Positions 40,709 through 49,498 of a stretch of 64,000 nt of DNA are shown piece by piece (position 1 is the stretch's first letter; the number at the start of each line of letters is the position of its first letter). The DNA lies in NCBI RefSeq assembly GCF_006874475.1, contig NZ_VIRM01000033.1:1-64000 (forward strand), read 5' to 3'. Source of the DNA: Microbispora hainanensis (GTDB lineage: Bacteria > Actinomycetota > Actinomycetes > Streptosporangiales > Streptosporangiaceae). Made by a program: the position numbers and the translations under genes. The notes below the pieces were generated by a model. It saw nothing but the letters and a program-made list of their open reading frames with translations, had not been told where the DNA came from and made no database searches.

Positions 40709-42214
40709 TCAGAGCCGGAAGCCCAGATCGGGCGTGATCTCCGCCACGTCCATCTGGGCCTTCTGCAGGCGGCCCGAGTAGTCCCAGTTCATCGCCTGCC
40801 AGCGGGTGAACTGGTCGAGCACCCACATGCCGCTCTGCCTGCTGCCGTTGCCCGACTTGCCGTTCCCGCCGAACGGCAGGTGCGCCTCCGCGCCGGAGGT
40901 GGAGTTGTTGACGCTGACCATGCCGGCCGACACGCCCTCGCGGAACCGGAACACGGCCTTCGGGTCGGAGGTGTAGATGGACGACGACAGGCCGTATCCG
41001 GGCCGGTTGGCCAGGTCGATCGCCTCGTCGAGGGTGGAGAACGTCGTCACGCCCACGATCGGGCCGAACGTCTCCTCCAGGAACAGCCGGTCATCGGGAC
41101 GGACGCCGTCCACCACCACAGGGTGGTAGTAGAGGCCCTCGCCGTCCATCCGGCCGACCGGGCCCGGCAGCACGGTGTGGTGCGGCCGGATCCAGCCCAG
41201 GTATTCCTCGTAACGCCCGGCGAACTTGTGGTCGAGCAGCGGGCCGTACAGCACGTCGCCGTTCGGGTCGCCGATCTTCGCGTCGCGCACGAGGGCGGTG
41301 AACCGGCGCAGGAACTCGTCGTGGACGTCCTCGTGGACGATGACCGTGCCGAGGGAGGTGCAGCGCTGACCGGCGGTGCCGAAGCCGGAGAACAGCGCGC
41401 CCTCGGCGGCGAGGTCGAGATCGGCGTCCGGCATCACGACCATCGGGTTCTTGCCGCCGAGCTCCAGGCAGGGCGACTGCAGGTGCCGCCCGCACAACTC
41501 GCCGACGGCCCGGCCGACCGCGCTCGGCCCGGTGAAGCCGACCTTCTGCACGGTGCCCTCGCCGAGCGCGCGGTCGAGGCCCGCGTACGTCTGCTCGCCG
41601 TCGGCGAAGACGATGTTGAGCACGCCGCCGGGCAGTCCGGCCGCCGCGAACAGCCGGTAGAGCGCGTGCGCGGAGGCCGCGGCATACTCGGCCGGCTTCC
41701 ACACCACCGCGTTGCCGCAGAGCAGGGCCGGGACCAGGTACCACGAGGGCACGGCCACCGGGAAGTTGCCGGCCGTCACGACCGCCGCCACGCCGACGGG
41801 CACCCGGAACGTGAACAGGCTCTTGTCGGGCATCTCCGACGGCACGGTCTGCCCATAGAGGCGGCGGCCCTCGCCGAGGAAGAAGTCGCAGGTGTCCACG
41901 ATCTCGCGGACCTCGCCCAGCGCCTCGGCGTACGGCTTGCCGATCTCCTCGGTCACCAGCCGGGCCAGCGCCTCGGTGTTGGCCTCGACCAGGCGGCCGA
42001 TCGAGGCGATCACCCGGCCGCGCACCGGAGCGGGGACGCGCGCCCACTCCCGCTGGGCCGCCGCCGCGGCGCGGCAGGCGCCGGCGAAGTCGTCCGCGCC
42101 GGCGAGCAGGACGGTCGCCACCGTCTCCGCGGGCCGCGCCGGGTTGACGGACTCGTACGGCGTGCCCGAAGCGAGCTCCTCACCCGCGACGACGGAAACG
42201 ATCTGCACAGCCAC
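40709..42214 (-). CDS. NAD(P)-dependent aldehyde dehydrogenase
   Basis: A 501-residue ALDH. The general base Glu is in LELGGKNPM, the catalytic Cys in FGTAGQRCTS, VTAGNFPVAVPSW and VWKPAEYA form the cofactor site, and LEETFGPIVGV is also present. The C-terminal SGAEAHLPFGGNGKSGNGSR resembles ALDH7-like (alpha-aminoadipic semialdehyde) enzymes, so a role in lysine or amine catabolism is possible, though other aldehydes cannot be excluded. GTG 42214 has GGAGG 6 nt upstream. It lies upstream of nothing obviously linked; the LAL regulator gene is on the same strand 38 nt before it and could be co-transcribed. Confidence 0.92.
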   Translation of the reverse strand: MAVQIVSVVAGEELASGTPYESVNPARPAETVATVLLAGADDFAGACRAAAAAQREWARVPAPVRGRVIASIGRLVEANTEALARLVTEEIGKPYAEALGEVREIVDTCDFFLGEGRRLYGQTVPSEMPDKSLFTFRVPVGVAAVVTAGNFPVAVPSWYLVPALLCGNAVVWKPAEYAAASAHALYRLFAAAGLPGGVLNIVFADGEQTYAGLDRALGEGTVQKVGFTGPSAVGRAVGELCGRHLQSPCLELGGKNPMVVMPDADLDLAAEGALFSGFGTAGQRCTSLGTVIVHEDVHDEFLRRFTALVRDAKIGDPNGDVLYGPLLDHKFAGRYEEYLGWIRPHHTVLPGPVGRMDGEGLYYHPVVVDGVRPDDRLFLEETFGPIVGVTTFSTLDEAIDLANRPGYGLSSSIYTSDPKAVFRFREGVSAGMVSVNNSTSGAEAHLPFGGNGKSGNGSRQSGMWVLDQFTRWQAMNWDYSGRLQKAQMDVAEITPDLGFRL

Positions 42215-42252
42215 CGCTGACCTCCGGAATTGTTGCTGCTGCCGAGCCTCGA

Positions 42253-45200
42253 TTACACAGTATTTCCGTCCGCGGCGCCCGGCGACAGCCCTTCCTGGTG
42301 GGCGACCGCGGCGGCCTGGGTGCGGCTGGTCACGCCGAGCTTGGCGAGGATGTTCGAGACGTGCACGCTCACCGTCTTCTGCGAGATGAACAGCCGCTCG
42401 CCGATCTCCCGGTTGGCCAGGCCGGCCGCGACGTGGGCCAGCACCTCCCGCTCGCGCGCGGTGAGCGCGGCCAGCCGCCCCGGCTCCCGTGCCGCTTCCG
42501 GCGGCTCACCGGCGGCGATCTCCTGCGCGTCGCCGCTGTGGGCGGCCGGAGAGGTGCCTGCGGGGGTGACCGGAGAGGTCGCCGTGGGGGTCGCCGCGGG
42601 GGCGGTCGCCGTCGGGTCGGAGAATCCGGCCCGCGCCCCGACCTCCCTGAGCGTCTCGAGGAAGGGCCGGGCTCCCAGTGCGGAGGCGACGCGCACCGCG
42701 CGCTCCCATTCGGCGCGGGCCGCCGCGCGGTCACCCGCCCGTAGCAGGCACTCGGCCAGCCGCCACCGCGACCGCGCCTCCTCGTAGACGAAGCCGAAGC
42801 CGAAGGCCTCGGTGGCGCGCCGCCAGACCTCCGGATCCGCCGTGCCGTTGGCGCGGTGCCACTCGGCCTCCGCCCGTGCCAGCCAGGCGACCCCTTCCGG
42901 CCCCAGCCGGCTCCGCGGGCCGTTCGGCCCGTTCTCCGCCGCCCACCGCGCCCGGCGCAGCAGGTCGTCGCAGGCCTCGCCGGTCAGGCCGAGGTCGGCC
43001 AGCGCCCACAGACCGGTGGCCGCGATGCGGATCAGACTGGGATCGAACGGTTCGAGCACCGCGACGATCGCGTTGACGTGGTCGAGCGCGGCGTGCGGGT
43101 CGCCGCGCCACAGCGCCTGCTCGGCCGCCATGCCGCGGGCCATATAGCTGATCAGGTCGTCCGACCAGAAGCGGGACAGCCACCGCAGTCTCTCGTCGGC
43201 GCCCGGGCGCCCCCGGCCCACCTCGACGAAGAGGGCGAACGACGACAACTGGGCCTCGGCCCTGGTGCCGACCCGGACGCCGAACCCTCCCGCCAGCCGT
43301 TCCGCCGCGTTCCAGTCGCCGTCCGCGTAGTGCACGAGGTAGTTCAGGAAGCGCAGGTCCGTGCCGAACGTGCTCCAGGTGAGCCCGGTCTCCCCGGCCA
43401 GCCGTACGCCGTCCTCGGTGATGCGGGCGGCCACCGCGAGGGCGCCGTTCTCGTAATGGATGCGGGCGAGGTTGAAGCGTGCCCGCAGGTCGATGGACAG
43501 GTCGCCGGAGGGGCGCCGGGTGGCGCGCGCGAGCAGGTCGACGGCGTGCTCGACGCTGGTCCCGAACTCCTCCTCGAGCAGGGCGAGCGAGACGAGGGCG
43601 CTGGCCTCCGCGTCGCGGGCGCCGGTGGCCTCCGCGACCTCCAGCGCCTTGGCCGCCGTCGCCGCCGCCTCCTTGTCGTGGTACTGCCGGAAGAGCGCGC
43701 GGGCGTAGGTGGCCAGGGCCCTGGCCAGCAGCGGGCTGTGCGGCGCGACGTCCACCGCCTCCCGGGCGGCCTCGATCGCCTCGGCCTCGTCGCCGCCCGC
43801 GTCCGCCAGGTAGTAGGACAGGCGTTCGCCGGTCTCCGCGATCAGGGCCGGGTCGTCGGTCTCGTGGCGCAGCCGCCGCACCTGTTCCGCCGCCCGGTGG
43901 TAGTCGCCGGCCGCGGCCGCCGCCGCGGCGCCGGCCAGCGCGATCCTCGCCCGGCTCTCCCCGGCCAGCCGTTCGGCCTCCGGCACCTGGTCCCAGACCT
44001 CCAGCGCCCGCCCGAAGTGCCGGTGCGCCTCCGCCGGCGCGCCGAGCCCGGCGGCCATCCGCCCGGCCTCCACCGACGCCCGCAGCGCGCCCGGCAGGTC
44101 GTGCCCGGCGAGGTGGTGATGGGCCAGCTCGGCGGGGGCGCCGCCGCGTTCGGCGAGCAGCGCGGCGAACGCGGTGTGCAGGCGGGTGCGCTCGCCCGGC
44201 AGCAGGTCGTCGTAGACGGCCTCCTGGAGGAGCGCGTGCCGGAAGGTGTAGCCGTCGCTGCCCGCCGTGAGCAGCCGCTGCGAGACGATCTCGCGCAGCG
44301 CGTCCTCCAGCGGCAGGTCGCCGAGCCCGGTCGCGTCGCGCAGCAGGTCGTGCCCGACCCGGCGGCCGGCCACCGCGGCGACCCGCAGCACCTGGCGGGC
44401 GGTGTCCGACAGGGTCTCCACCCGGGCGAGCAGCAGGTCCGCCAGCGTTCCGGGCAGCCGCGCCCGTTCCGCGCCGGCCGCCAGGAGCTCCTCGGCGAAG
44501 AACGGGTTGCCGCCGGCGCGCTCGATCACGGTCGTCAGGCCGCGTTCCGCCATCGGCCCCGCGGGGCCCTCGCCGTACCGGTCGAGAACGGCGAGATACT
44601 CCGCCATGTCGTCGTCGCCGAGCGGCGGCAGCTCGACGGAGGTGACCAGCGGCAGCCGCCGCAGCTCGGCCAGGACCGGGCGCAGCGGGTGGCGGCGGTG
44701 GAGGTCGTCGGTGCGGTAGGTGCCGACGAGGCACACCCGCTCGCGCTGCAGCATGCGGGTGAGGAAGACCAGCAGGTCGCGGGTCGAGCGGTCGGCCCAG
44801 TGGAGGTCCTCGAACACGAACAGGACCGGCTGCCGCCCGGCCACCTCCGACAGCATGTCGAGCACCGACCCGAAGAGGCGCTGCTGGGCGAGCCCTCCGG
44901 TCGTCGCCTCCGCCGGGCCCGCCTCGTCGCCGGGCAGCAGCCGCCGCAGCGCGGGACGGGCCGTGACGGCCGGGCCGACCGGCCCGTCGTCGTCGGCGGC
45001 GGCGCCGCGCAGGGCGTCGGCGAGCGGCAGATAGGGCAGGGCGTCGCCGAGCTCGGCGCACTGGCCGGTGAGCGTCACGAAGCCCCGCCGCTGCGCGAGG
45101 TCGCACAGCTCGGTCACGATCCGCGTCTTGCCGATCCCCGCGTCGCCGCCGACGAGGGCGACCCCCGCGAGCCCGGCCGCTGCGGAGTCGAGCACGCCCA

Positions 45201-45261
45201 GGAGCCGATCGAGCTCGGCAGAACGCCCGATCAGCACTCTTTGCGGCGTACGCGCAACCAC
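42253..45261 (-). CDS. LAL-type LuxR-family transcriptional regulator
   Basis: A 1002-residue large ATP-binding regulator. An N-terminal STAND-like ATPase has Walker [10 protein letters not shown] (38-46) and Walker [13 protein letters not shown]. The middle is a long helical TPR-like region, and the C-terminus is a LuxR helix-turn-helix: [20 protein letters not shown], then [19 protein letters not shown] Pro/Ala/Thr-rich linker (about 900-930) precedes the helix-turn-helix. GTG 45261 is preferred to an upstream start because CATACT lies 7 nt before it, close to the leaderless pattern seen elsewhere. LAL proteins sense small molecules and often control sugar use or secondary metabolism; the target is unknown. 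Confidence 0.92.
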   Translation of the reverse strand: MVARTPQRVLIGRSAELDRLLGVLDSAAAGLAGVALVGGDAGIGKTRIVTELCDLAQRRGFVTLTGQCAELGDALPYLPLADALRGAAADDDGPVGPAVTARPALRRLLPGDEAGPAEATTGGLAQQRLFGSVLDMLSEVAGRQPVLFVFEDLHWADRSTRDLLVFLTRMLQRERVCLVGTYRTDDLHRRHPLRPVLAELRRLPLVTSVELPPLGDDDMAEYLAVLDRYGEGPAGPMAERGLTTVIERAGGNPFFAEELLAAGAERARLPGTLADLLLARVETLSDTARQVLRVAAVAGRRVGHDLLRDATGLGDLPLEDALREIVSQRLLTAGSDGYTFRHALLQEAVYDDLLPGERTRLHTAFAALLAERGGAPAELAHHHLAGHDLPGALRASVEAGRMAAGLGAPAEAHRHFGRALEVWDQVPEAERLAGESRARIALAGAAAAAAAGDYHRAAEQVRRLRHETDDPALIAETGERLSYYLADAGGDEAEAIEAAREAVDVAPHSPLLARALATYARALFRQYHDKEAAATAAKALEVAEATGARDAEASALVSLALLEEEFGTSVEHAVDLLARATRRPSGDLSIDLRARFNLARIHYENGALAVAARITEDGVRLAGETGLTWSTFGTDLRFLNYLVHYADGDWNAAERLAGGFGVRVGTRAEAQLSSFALFVEVGRGRPGADERLRWLSRFWSDDLISYMARGMAAEQALWRGDPHAALDHVNAIVAVLEPFDPSLIRIAATGLWALADLGLTGEACDDLLRRARWAAENGPNGPRSRLGPEGVAWLARAEAEWHRANGTADPEVWRRATEAFGFGFVYEEARSRWRLAECLLRAGDRAAARAEWERAVRVASALGARPFLETLREVGARAGFSDPTATAPAATPTATSPVTPAGTSPAAHSGDAQEIAAGEPPEAAREPGRLAALTAREREVLAHVAAGLANREIGERLFISQKTVSVHVSNILAKLGVTSRTQAAAVAHQEGLSPGAADGNTV

Positions 45262-45341
45262 GCAGGCGAGTATGACACGCGGCCCCGACAGAACCGTGAC
45301 CCCGGCGTCGGCCGCCGCCCGGGCGGCGTTCCAGCGGCTCC

Positions 45342-45935
45342 TCAATAACCGGTGGCGCCGTCGATCCGCTCGCGGAGCAAGTCGGCGTGCCCGTTGTGGC
45401 GCCCGTAAATGCCGATCATGTCCACCAGGATGCGGCGCAGCGAGATCGGCTGCCCGGTGGCGCGGTGGACGCCGGTCTCGTCCAGCGAGTGGGCGGCGAC
45501 GATCTCACGGGAACGCTCGCATTCCGCCCGCCACACGGCGAACGCCTCCTCGACGTCCCCGCCCAGATCCTCGAAGTCCTGATCGGGGTCGTCGTCGGAG
45601 TAGTAGAGGAGCGGGACGTCCTCACCGGCGAACTGGATGCGGAACCACCACCGCTCCACGGCCGCGACGTGCCGGAGGATGCCGTGGAGACTGAGCCCGG
45701 ACGGCGGCACCCCCTTGTCCGACAGCCGATCGTCAGGGACTCCCGCGCACTTCAGCGCGAACGTCTCGCGGTGCCATTCGAGGAAGGCCGTGAGGATCTC
45801 CCGCTCGTCGCCGACGAGGGGCGGAGTGGACCGGGTATCGGCGTCCCACTTCTTCGAGTGGTTCGCCTCGGGTATCTCGTTCACGGACCCGACCCTGCCA
45901 GACGGCTCCGACACTTCCGCCCGGCGCAGGTCCAT
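45342..45935 (-). CDS. DinB/DUF664-family protein
   Basis: A 197-residue four-helix protein of the DinB superfamily, which includes mycothiol-dependent enzymes. Three candidate metal His lie in [16 protein letters not shown] and [18 protein letters not shown]. Typical DUF664 proteins begin near [20 protein letters not shown], so the ~40 residues before this may be wrongly included; ATG 45935 is used, ATG 45965 and a GTG near NEIPEA are alternatives. It is divergent from the MoxR-VWA operon with a gap under 100 nt. Confidence 0.8.
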   Translation of the reverse strand: MDLRRAEVSEPSGRVGSVNEIPEANHSKKWDADTRSTPPLVGDEREILTAFLEWHRETFALKCAGVPDDRLSDKGVPPSGLSLHGILRHVAAVERWWFRIQFAGEDVPLLYYSDDDPDQDFEDLGGDVEEAFAVWRAECERSREIVAAHSLDETGVHRATGQPISLRRILVDMIGIYGRHNGHADLLRERIDGATGY

Positions 45936-46001
45936 CCCCCTTTCACCCGGCCCCGAAGGGGCCACGCTTCACGAGCGAGGCTAAATGTCGGAGCCCGCGG
46001 C

Positions 46002-46007
46002 TACTGT
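46002..46007 (+). promoter_or_regulatory. Leaderless-type -10 element TACTGT of the MoxR-VWA operon
   Basis: TACTGT ends 7 nt before the GTG at 46015, an in-frame codon ten residues into the longest open frame. It favours GTG 46015 as the start and would drive the whole five-gene operon. Confidence 0.5.
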
Positions 46008-46014
46008 GCGGCGG

Positions 46015-47052
46015 GTGATGAGACGGTGGGGCCAGGCCGCGACCCCGGACACGGGCGACGCCGGGGTGGACGGCGCCCGAGCCGACGCCCGAGCCGACGC
46101 CCGAGCCGACGCCGGCGCCGGGGCAGGTGGCCGGGTGGCGGCCAGGCGCACCCAGGCCGAGCAGCGGGAGAGCAGGGTCGCCGCGGGCCTGTCGGAGCTG
46201 GAGCGGTGGCTGGCCGACCAGATCGGGCAGGGGATCGCGCAGGCACGCCAGACCGGGCCGGCCGACTGGGACGACCTCGCCAGACGGCTGGTCGACGCGC
46301 AGGCGCCGGGTGTGGCGGGGAGCGTCACCCGGCTCCCGCGGGTGCTCGGCGCCGAAGACTGGCCGGGCCTGCTGCTCGGGGAGTACGCGCTGCTTCGCCT
46401 GCTCGCGGTCGCCCATCGCCGCGCGGCCGCGCTGCCCGAGCCGTTGCGGCAGACCGTGCGGGCGCGGGTGGGCTTCCCCGTCACGAGGGAGTCCGTCCTG
46501 GCCGCCGCGGCGGTGCGGGACCACTGGGATGTCGTCGGCTGCCGCGACGAGGAGCAGGACCGGCTGGTCGCCCGGCGCGTGTGGCTGGCCGGGCGCACGA
46601 CGGGCCGCCTGGCGATGGTGCTGTCGTTCGCGCCGGCCGGGCAGCCGCTCGACGCGTTTCCGCCGCCCGGCACGACGATCGACGCCGACCTGGCCTTCTA
46701 CCCGGGAGCCTCGCCGCTGCGCGCCCTGGTGGCCGGGCGGCGGGGCCTCGTCGACGCCGGGCCGCCCCCGGGCACGAAGGTCTCCCAGGTGCCCGCGCTG
46801 ATCGCCGAGGTGCTCGCGGCCGATCCCTGGACCGACTCCTGGCCGCTGGTGCTCGACGGGGCCGTTCCCTGCCTGGACGGCCTCGCGGACGACGAGGGGA
46901 ACGCGCTGCCGCTGCATCCGTCCGCGGGCGTCCCGTGGCGCCTGCTGGCCGTCTCCGGCGGGCGGCCGGTGACGGTCGCCGCCGAGTGGACGCCGCGCGG
47001 GCTGGTCCCGCTGACGGTGTGGAACGAGGACGGCCGGGCGGTGCCGTTATGA
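46015..47052 (+). CDS. SWIM-family protein of a MoxR-VWA system, lacking the SWIM zinc-finger half
   Basis: A 345-residue protein matching the C-terminal half of the SWIM zinc-finger proteins that accompany MoxR-VWA systems: RESRVAAGLSELERWLADQI, WDDLARRLVDAQAPG, QDRLVARRVWLAG and MVLSFAPAGQPLD. In full-length members this follows a CxCxnCxH SWIM motif and a basic stretch. Here the N-terminus has no such Cys/His cluster and is a low-complexity run (DARADARADARADAG). The upstream frame closes within ~30 nt and the next gene is divergent DinB, so the zinc finger is truly absent. The stop overlaps DUF5691 (ATGA). Confidence 0.65.
   Translation: MMRRWGQAATPDTGDAGVDGARADARADARADAGAGAGGRVAARRTQAEQRESRVAAGLSELERWLADQIGQGIAQARQTGPADWDDLARRLVDAQAPGVAGSVTRLPRVLGAEDWPGLLLGEYALLRLLAVAHRRAAALPEPLRQTVRARVGFPVTRESVLAAAAVRDHWDVVGCRDEEQDRLVARRVWLAGRTTGRLAMVLSFAPAGQPLDAFPPPGTTIDADLAFYPGASPLRALVAGRRGLVDAGPPPGTKVSQVPALIAEVLAADPWTDSWPLVLDGAVPCLDGLADDEGNALPLHPSAGVPWRLLAVSGGRPVTVAAEWTPRGLVPLTVWNEDGRAVPL
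46068..46115 (+). repeat. 12-bp GCCCGAGCCGAC in-frame repeat
   Basis: About four copies of GCCCGAGCCGAC encode the Ala-Arg-Ala-Asp run at the start of the SWIM-derived protein. The repeat lies exactly where the zinc-finger region should join. Confidence 0.75.
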
Positions 47053-48434
47053 CGAAAGCCGTTTCCGGAGGACGAGAGGCCGGACGGGTCTCGTGGGAGG
47101 AGCTGGTCTCCACCGCGCTGGTGGGCGCCGACCGCCGAGCCGTCCCGCCGGAGAGCCTGTTGGAGCGGGCCGCCGAGCAGGTGGTGCGGATGCGTGCGGG
47201 ACGGCGGCCGGGCAGGGGCAGGCCGCCGGCCCCCGCGGCGGCGGAGACGATGCCCCTCGTGCCCGGCGCCGCCGCGGACCGGCTGGCCCGCATGCTCGCG
47301 GGGGAGCAGAGCAGGCTGCTGACCGAGTGGCTGGAGACGGCCGCGGCGCGGCGGGTGCGGGTCCCGGCCGAGATGATCCCCGGGCTGCTCGACCTCGGGG
47401 CGCGCGACCGGTCGATCCGCGCCTGCCTGGGGGCGGTCACCGGAGCACGGGGCCGCTGGCTCGCCGGACTCAACCCGGCCTGGGCCTATCTGCTGGCGGA
47501 GCCGGCGCACGTGCCGCCCGACGAGGTGTGGGAGCTCGGCACGAGCGGCGACAGACGTGCCTTCCTGGCCGCCTTGCGGCACCGTGACCCGGCCGCCGCG
47601 CGGGAGCTGCTCGAACGCGGCTGGAGTGCCGAGACCCCGGAGGACCGGTCCGTGTTCGTGCCGATCCTCGCCGACGGCCTCGGCATGGCCGACGAACCGT
47701 TCCTGGAGTCGGTGCTCGACGACCGGCGCCGCGAGGTGCGGCAGGCCGCCGCCGATCTCCTCACCCGCCTGCCGCGGTCGCGGCTGGCCCTGCGCATGAC
47801 CGCGCGGGCGCGCCGTCTCGTGACCGGGAACGGCTCGCGTCTCCGGGCCGAGCCGCCGCAGGAGTGCGACGGCGCGATGGAGCGCGACGGCGTCAGGGCG
47901 CGGCCGCCCGCCGGGATGGAGACGCGGGGCTGGTGGCTCCAGCAGGTGGTGGCGCACACACCGCTGTCGTTCTGGCCGGATCACCTCGGCATGCCGCCGC
48001 ACGAGATCGCGGCGGCCCGGATCGGCGACTGGCAGCGAGAGGTCCGCATGGGCTGGACCAGGGCCGCCATCCTGCAGCGGGACGCGGCGTGGGCGCGTGC
48101 CCTGTTCGAGGCCGAGCCGCTGACCGATCTGCTGGCCGTGCTCCCGCCGGAGGAGCGGTCGCGCCGTGCGGCCGAGCTCGTGGCGGGCCATCCGGTGGAC
48201 GGCCAGATGGTCATGATGCTGGGCGGCGTGCCGCGGCCGTGGGGGCACCGGCTGGCGAGGGCCGTGCTCAAGAAGATCGTCGAGACCACGCGGACGCAGC
48301 CGTGGAACGCCGGCGAGCTGATCCGGCTGGCGGGTGAGCGGTTCGACCCCGCGATGCACGAGCACGCCGGGGAGGTCCCCGAACTGGCCGCGACCCTGCG
48401 CTTCCGTTCCGAGATGCTGAAGGAGCTTGAGTGA
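47049..48434 (+). CDS. DUF5691-family protein
   Basis: A 461-residue soluble, helical protein with repeat-like helices (RREVRQAAADLLTRLPRSRL and similar). The blocks WEELVSTALVGADRR, LLDLGARDRSIR, NPAWAYLLAEP, ERSVFVPILADGL-like text and the late block PFxxWPDHLG (here LSFWPDHLG) match the family encoded next to MoxR and VWA genes. No enzymatic motif is visible; it may be a scaffold or substrate adaptor. It overlaps its neighbours by 4 nt at both ends. Confidence 0.75.
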   Translation: MTKAVSGGREAGRVSWEELVSTALVGADRRAVPPESLLERAAEQVVRMRAGRRPGRGRPPAPAAAETMPLVPGAAADRLARMLAGEQSRLLTEWLETAAARRVRVPAEMIPGLLDLGARDRSIRACLGAVTGARGRWLAGLNPAWAYLLAEPAHVPPDEVWELGTSGDRRAFLAALRHRDPAAARELLERGWSAETPEDRSVFVPILADGLGMADEPFLESVLDDRRREVRQAAADLLTRLPRSRLALRMTARARRLVTGNGSRLRAEPPQECDGAMERDGVRARPPAGMETRGWWLQQVVAHTPLSFWPDHLGMPPHEIAAARIGDWQREVRMGWTRAAILQRDAAWARALFEAEPLTDLLAVLPPEERSRRAAELVAGHPVDGQMVMMLGGVPRPWGHRLARAVLKKIVETTRTQPWNAGELIRLAGERFDPAMHEHAGEVPELAATLRFRSEMLKELE

Positions 48435-49498
48435 CCGGCATTCTGCGCCCGCACGCGGAGGACCAGTTCGCCGACGAGCTGGCGATCCTCGCGAAGACCG
48501 ACGACCGGCCACGCCCGCCCGGCTGGCGGCTGTCGCCCTGGGCGGTGACGACCTACGTGCTGGGGGACGGCGGCCAGATCACGCCGAAGTACATCGGCCC
48601 GCGCAGGATCGTCGAGGTCGCGGTCGCGACGCTCGCCACCGACAGGGCGCTGCTGCTGCTCGGCGTGCCCGGCACGGCCAAGACCTGGCTGTCCGAGCAC
48701 CTCGCCACGGCGATCAGCGGCGACTCGACCCTGCTCGTGCAGGGCACGGCCGGCACGGCGGAGGAGGCCGTCCGCTACGGATGGAACTACGCACGGCTGC
48801 TGTCGGAGGGCCCGTCCCGAGGAGCGCTGACGCCGAGCCCGGTCATGCGGGCCATGGCGGAGGGACGGCTGGCCAGGGTCGAGGAGCTGACCCGCATGCC
48901 GTCCGACGTCCAGGACGCGCTGATCACCGTGCTGTCCGAGAAGACGCTGCCGATCCCCGAGCTGGGGGAGGAGGTGCAGGCGACCAAGGGCTTCAACGTC
49001 ATCGCCACGGCCAACGACCGCGACCGCGGGGTCAACGAGCTGTCGAGCGCGCTGCGCAGGCGGTTCAACACCGTCGTGCTGCCGGTCCCCGCCAGCACGG
49101 AGGAGGAGGTCGACATCGTGGCCCGGCGCGTGGCGCAGCTCGGCCGAGCCCTGGAGCTGCCGGAGACCGTGACCGGGCTGGAGGAGATCCGCCGCGTGGT
49201 GACGGTCTTCCGGGAGCTGCGCGCGGGCGTGACCTCCGACGGGCGGACCAAGGTGAAGTCGCCCAGCGGCACGCTCAGCACGGCGGAGGCCATCTCGGTC
49301 GTCACCAACGGGATCGTGCTCGCCGCCCACTTCGGGGACGGCGTGCTGCGCCCGGCCGACGTCGCGGGCGGCATCGTGGGGGCGGTGGTCCAGGACCCGG
49401 TCTCCGACCGGGTGGTCTGGCAGGAGTACCTGGAGACGGTCGTCCGCGACCGCGACGACTGGCGGGACTTCTACCGGGCCTGCCGCGATGCCGGCTGA
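48431..49498 (+). CDS. MoxR-type AAA+ ATPase
   Basis: A 355-residue MoxR-clade AAA+ protein. Walker A is GVPGTAKT (78-85), Walker B reads RLARVEELTRM (with Glu-Glu in place of Asp-Glu), and the sensor and Arg finger regions are VIATANDRDRGVNELSSALR and RRRFNT. MoxR ATPases remodel VWA-domain partners, acting as chaperones for metal-centre insertion or complex assembly. The partner is encoded two genes downstream. GTG 48431 overlaps the DUF5691 stop; the end overlaps DUF5682 by 11 nt. Confidence 0.9.
   Translation: MTGILRPHAEDQFADELAILAKTDDRPRPPGWRLSPWAVTTYVLGDGGQITPKYIGPRRIVEVAVATLATDRALLLLGVPGTAKTWLSEHLATAISGDSTLLVQGTAGTAEEAVRYGWNYARLLSEGPSRGALTPSPVMRAMAEGRLARVEELTRMPSDVQDALITVLSEKTLPIPELGEEVQATKGFNVIATANDRDRGVNELSSALRRRFNTVVLPVPASTEEEVDIVARRVAQLGRALELPETVTGLEEIRRVVTVFRELRAGVTSDGRTKVKSPSGTLSTAEAISVVTNGIVLAAHFGDGVLRPADVAGGIVGAVVQDPVSDRVVWQEYLETVVRDRDDWRDFYRACRDAG

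Noticed and set aside
42856-45348. 830-codon plus-strand frame opposite the LAL regulator
   Set aside because: Shadow of a well-supported regulator; no start signal and no recognisable domain.
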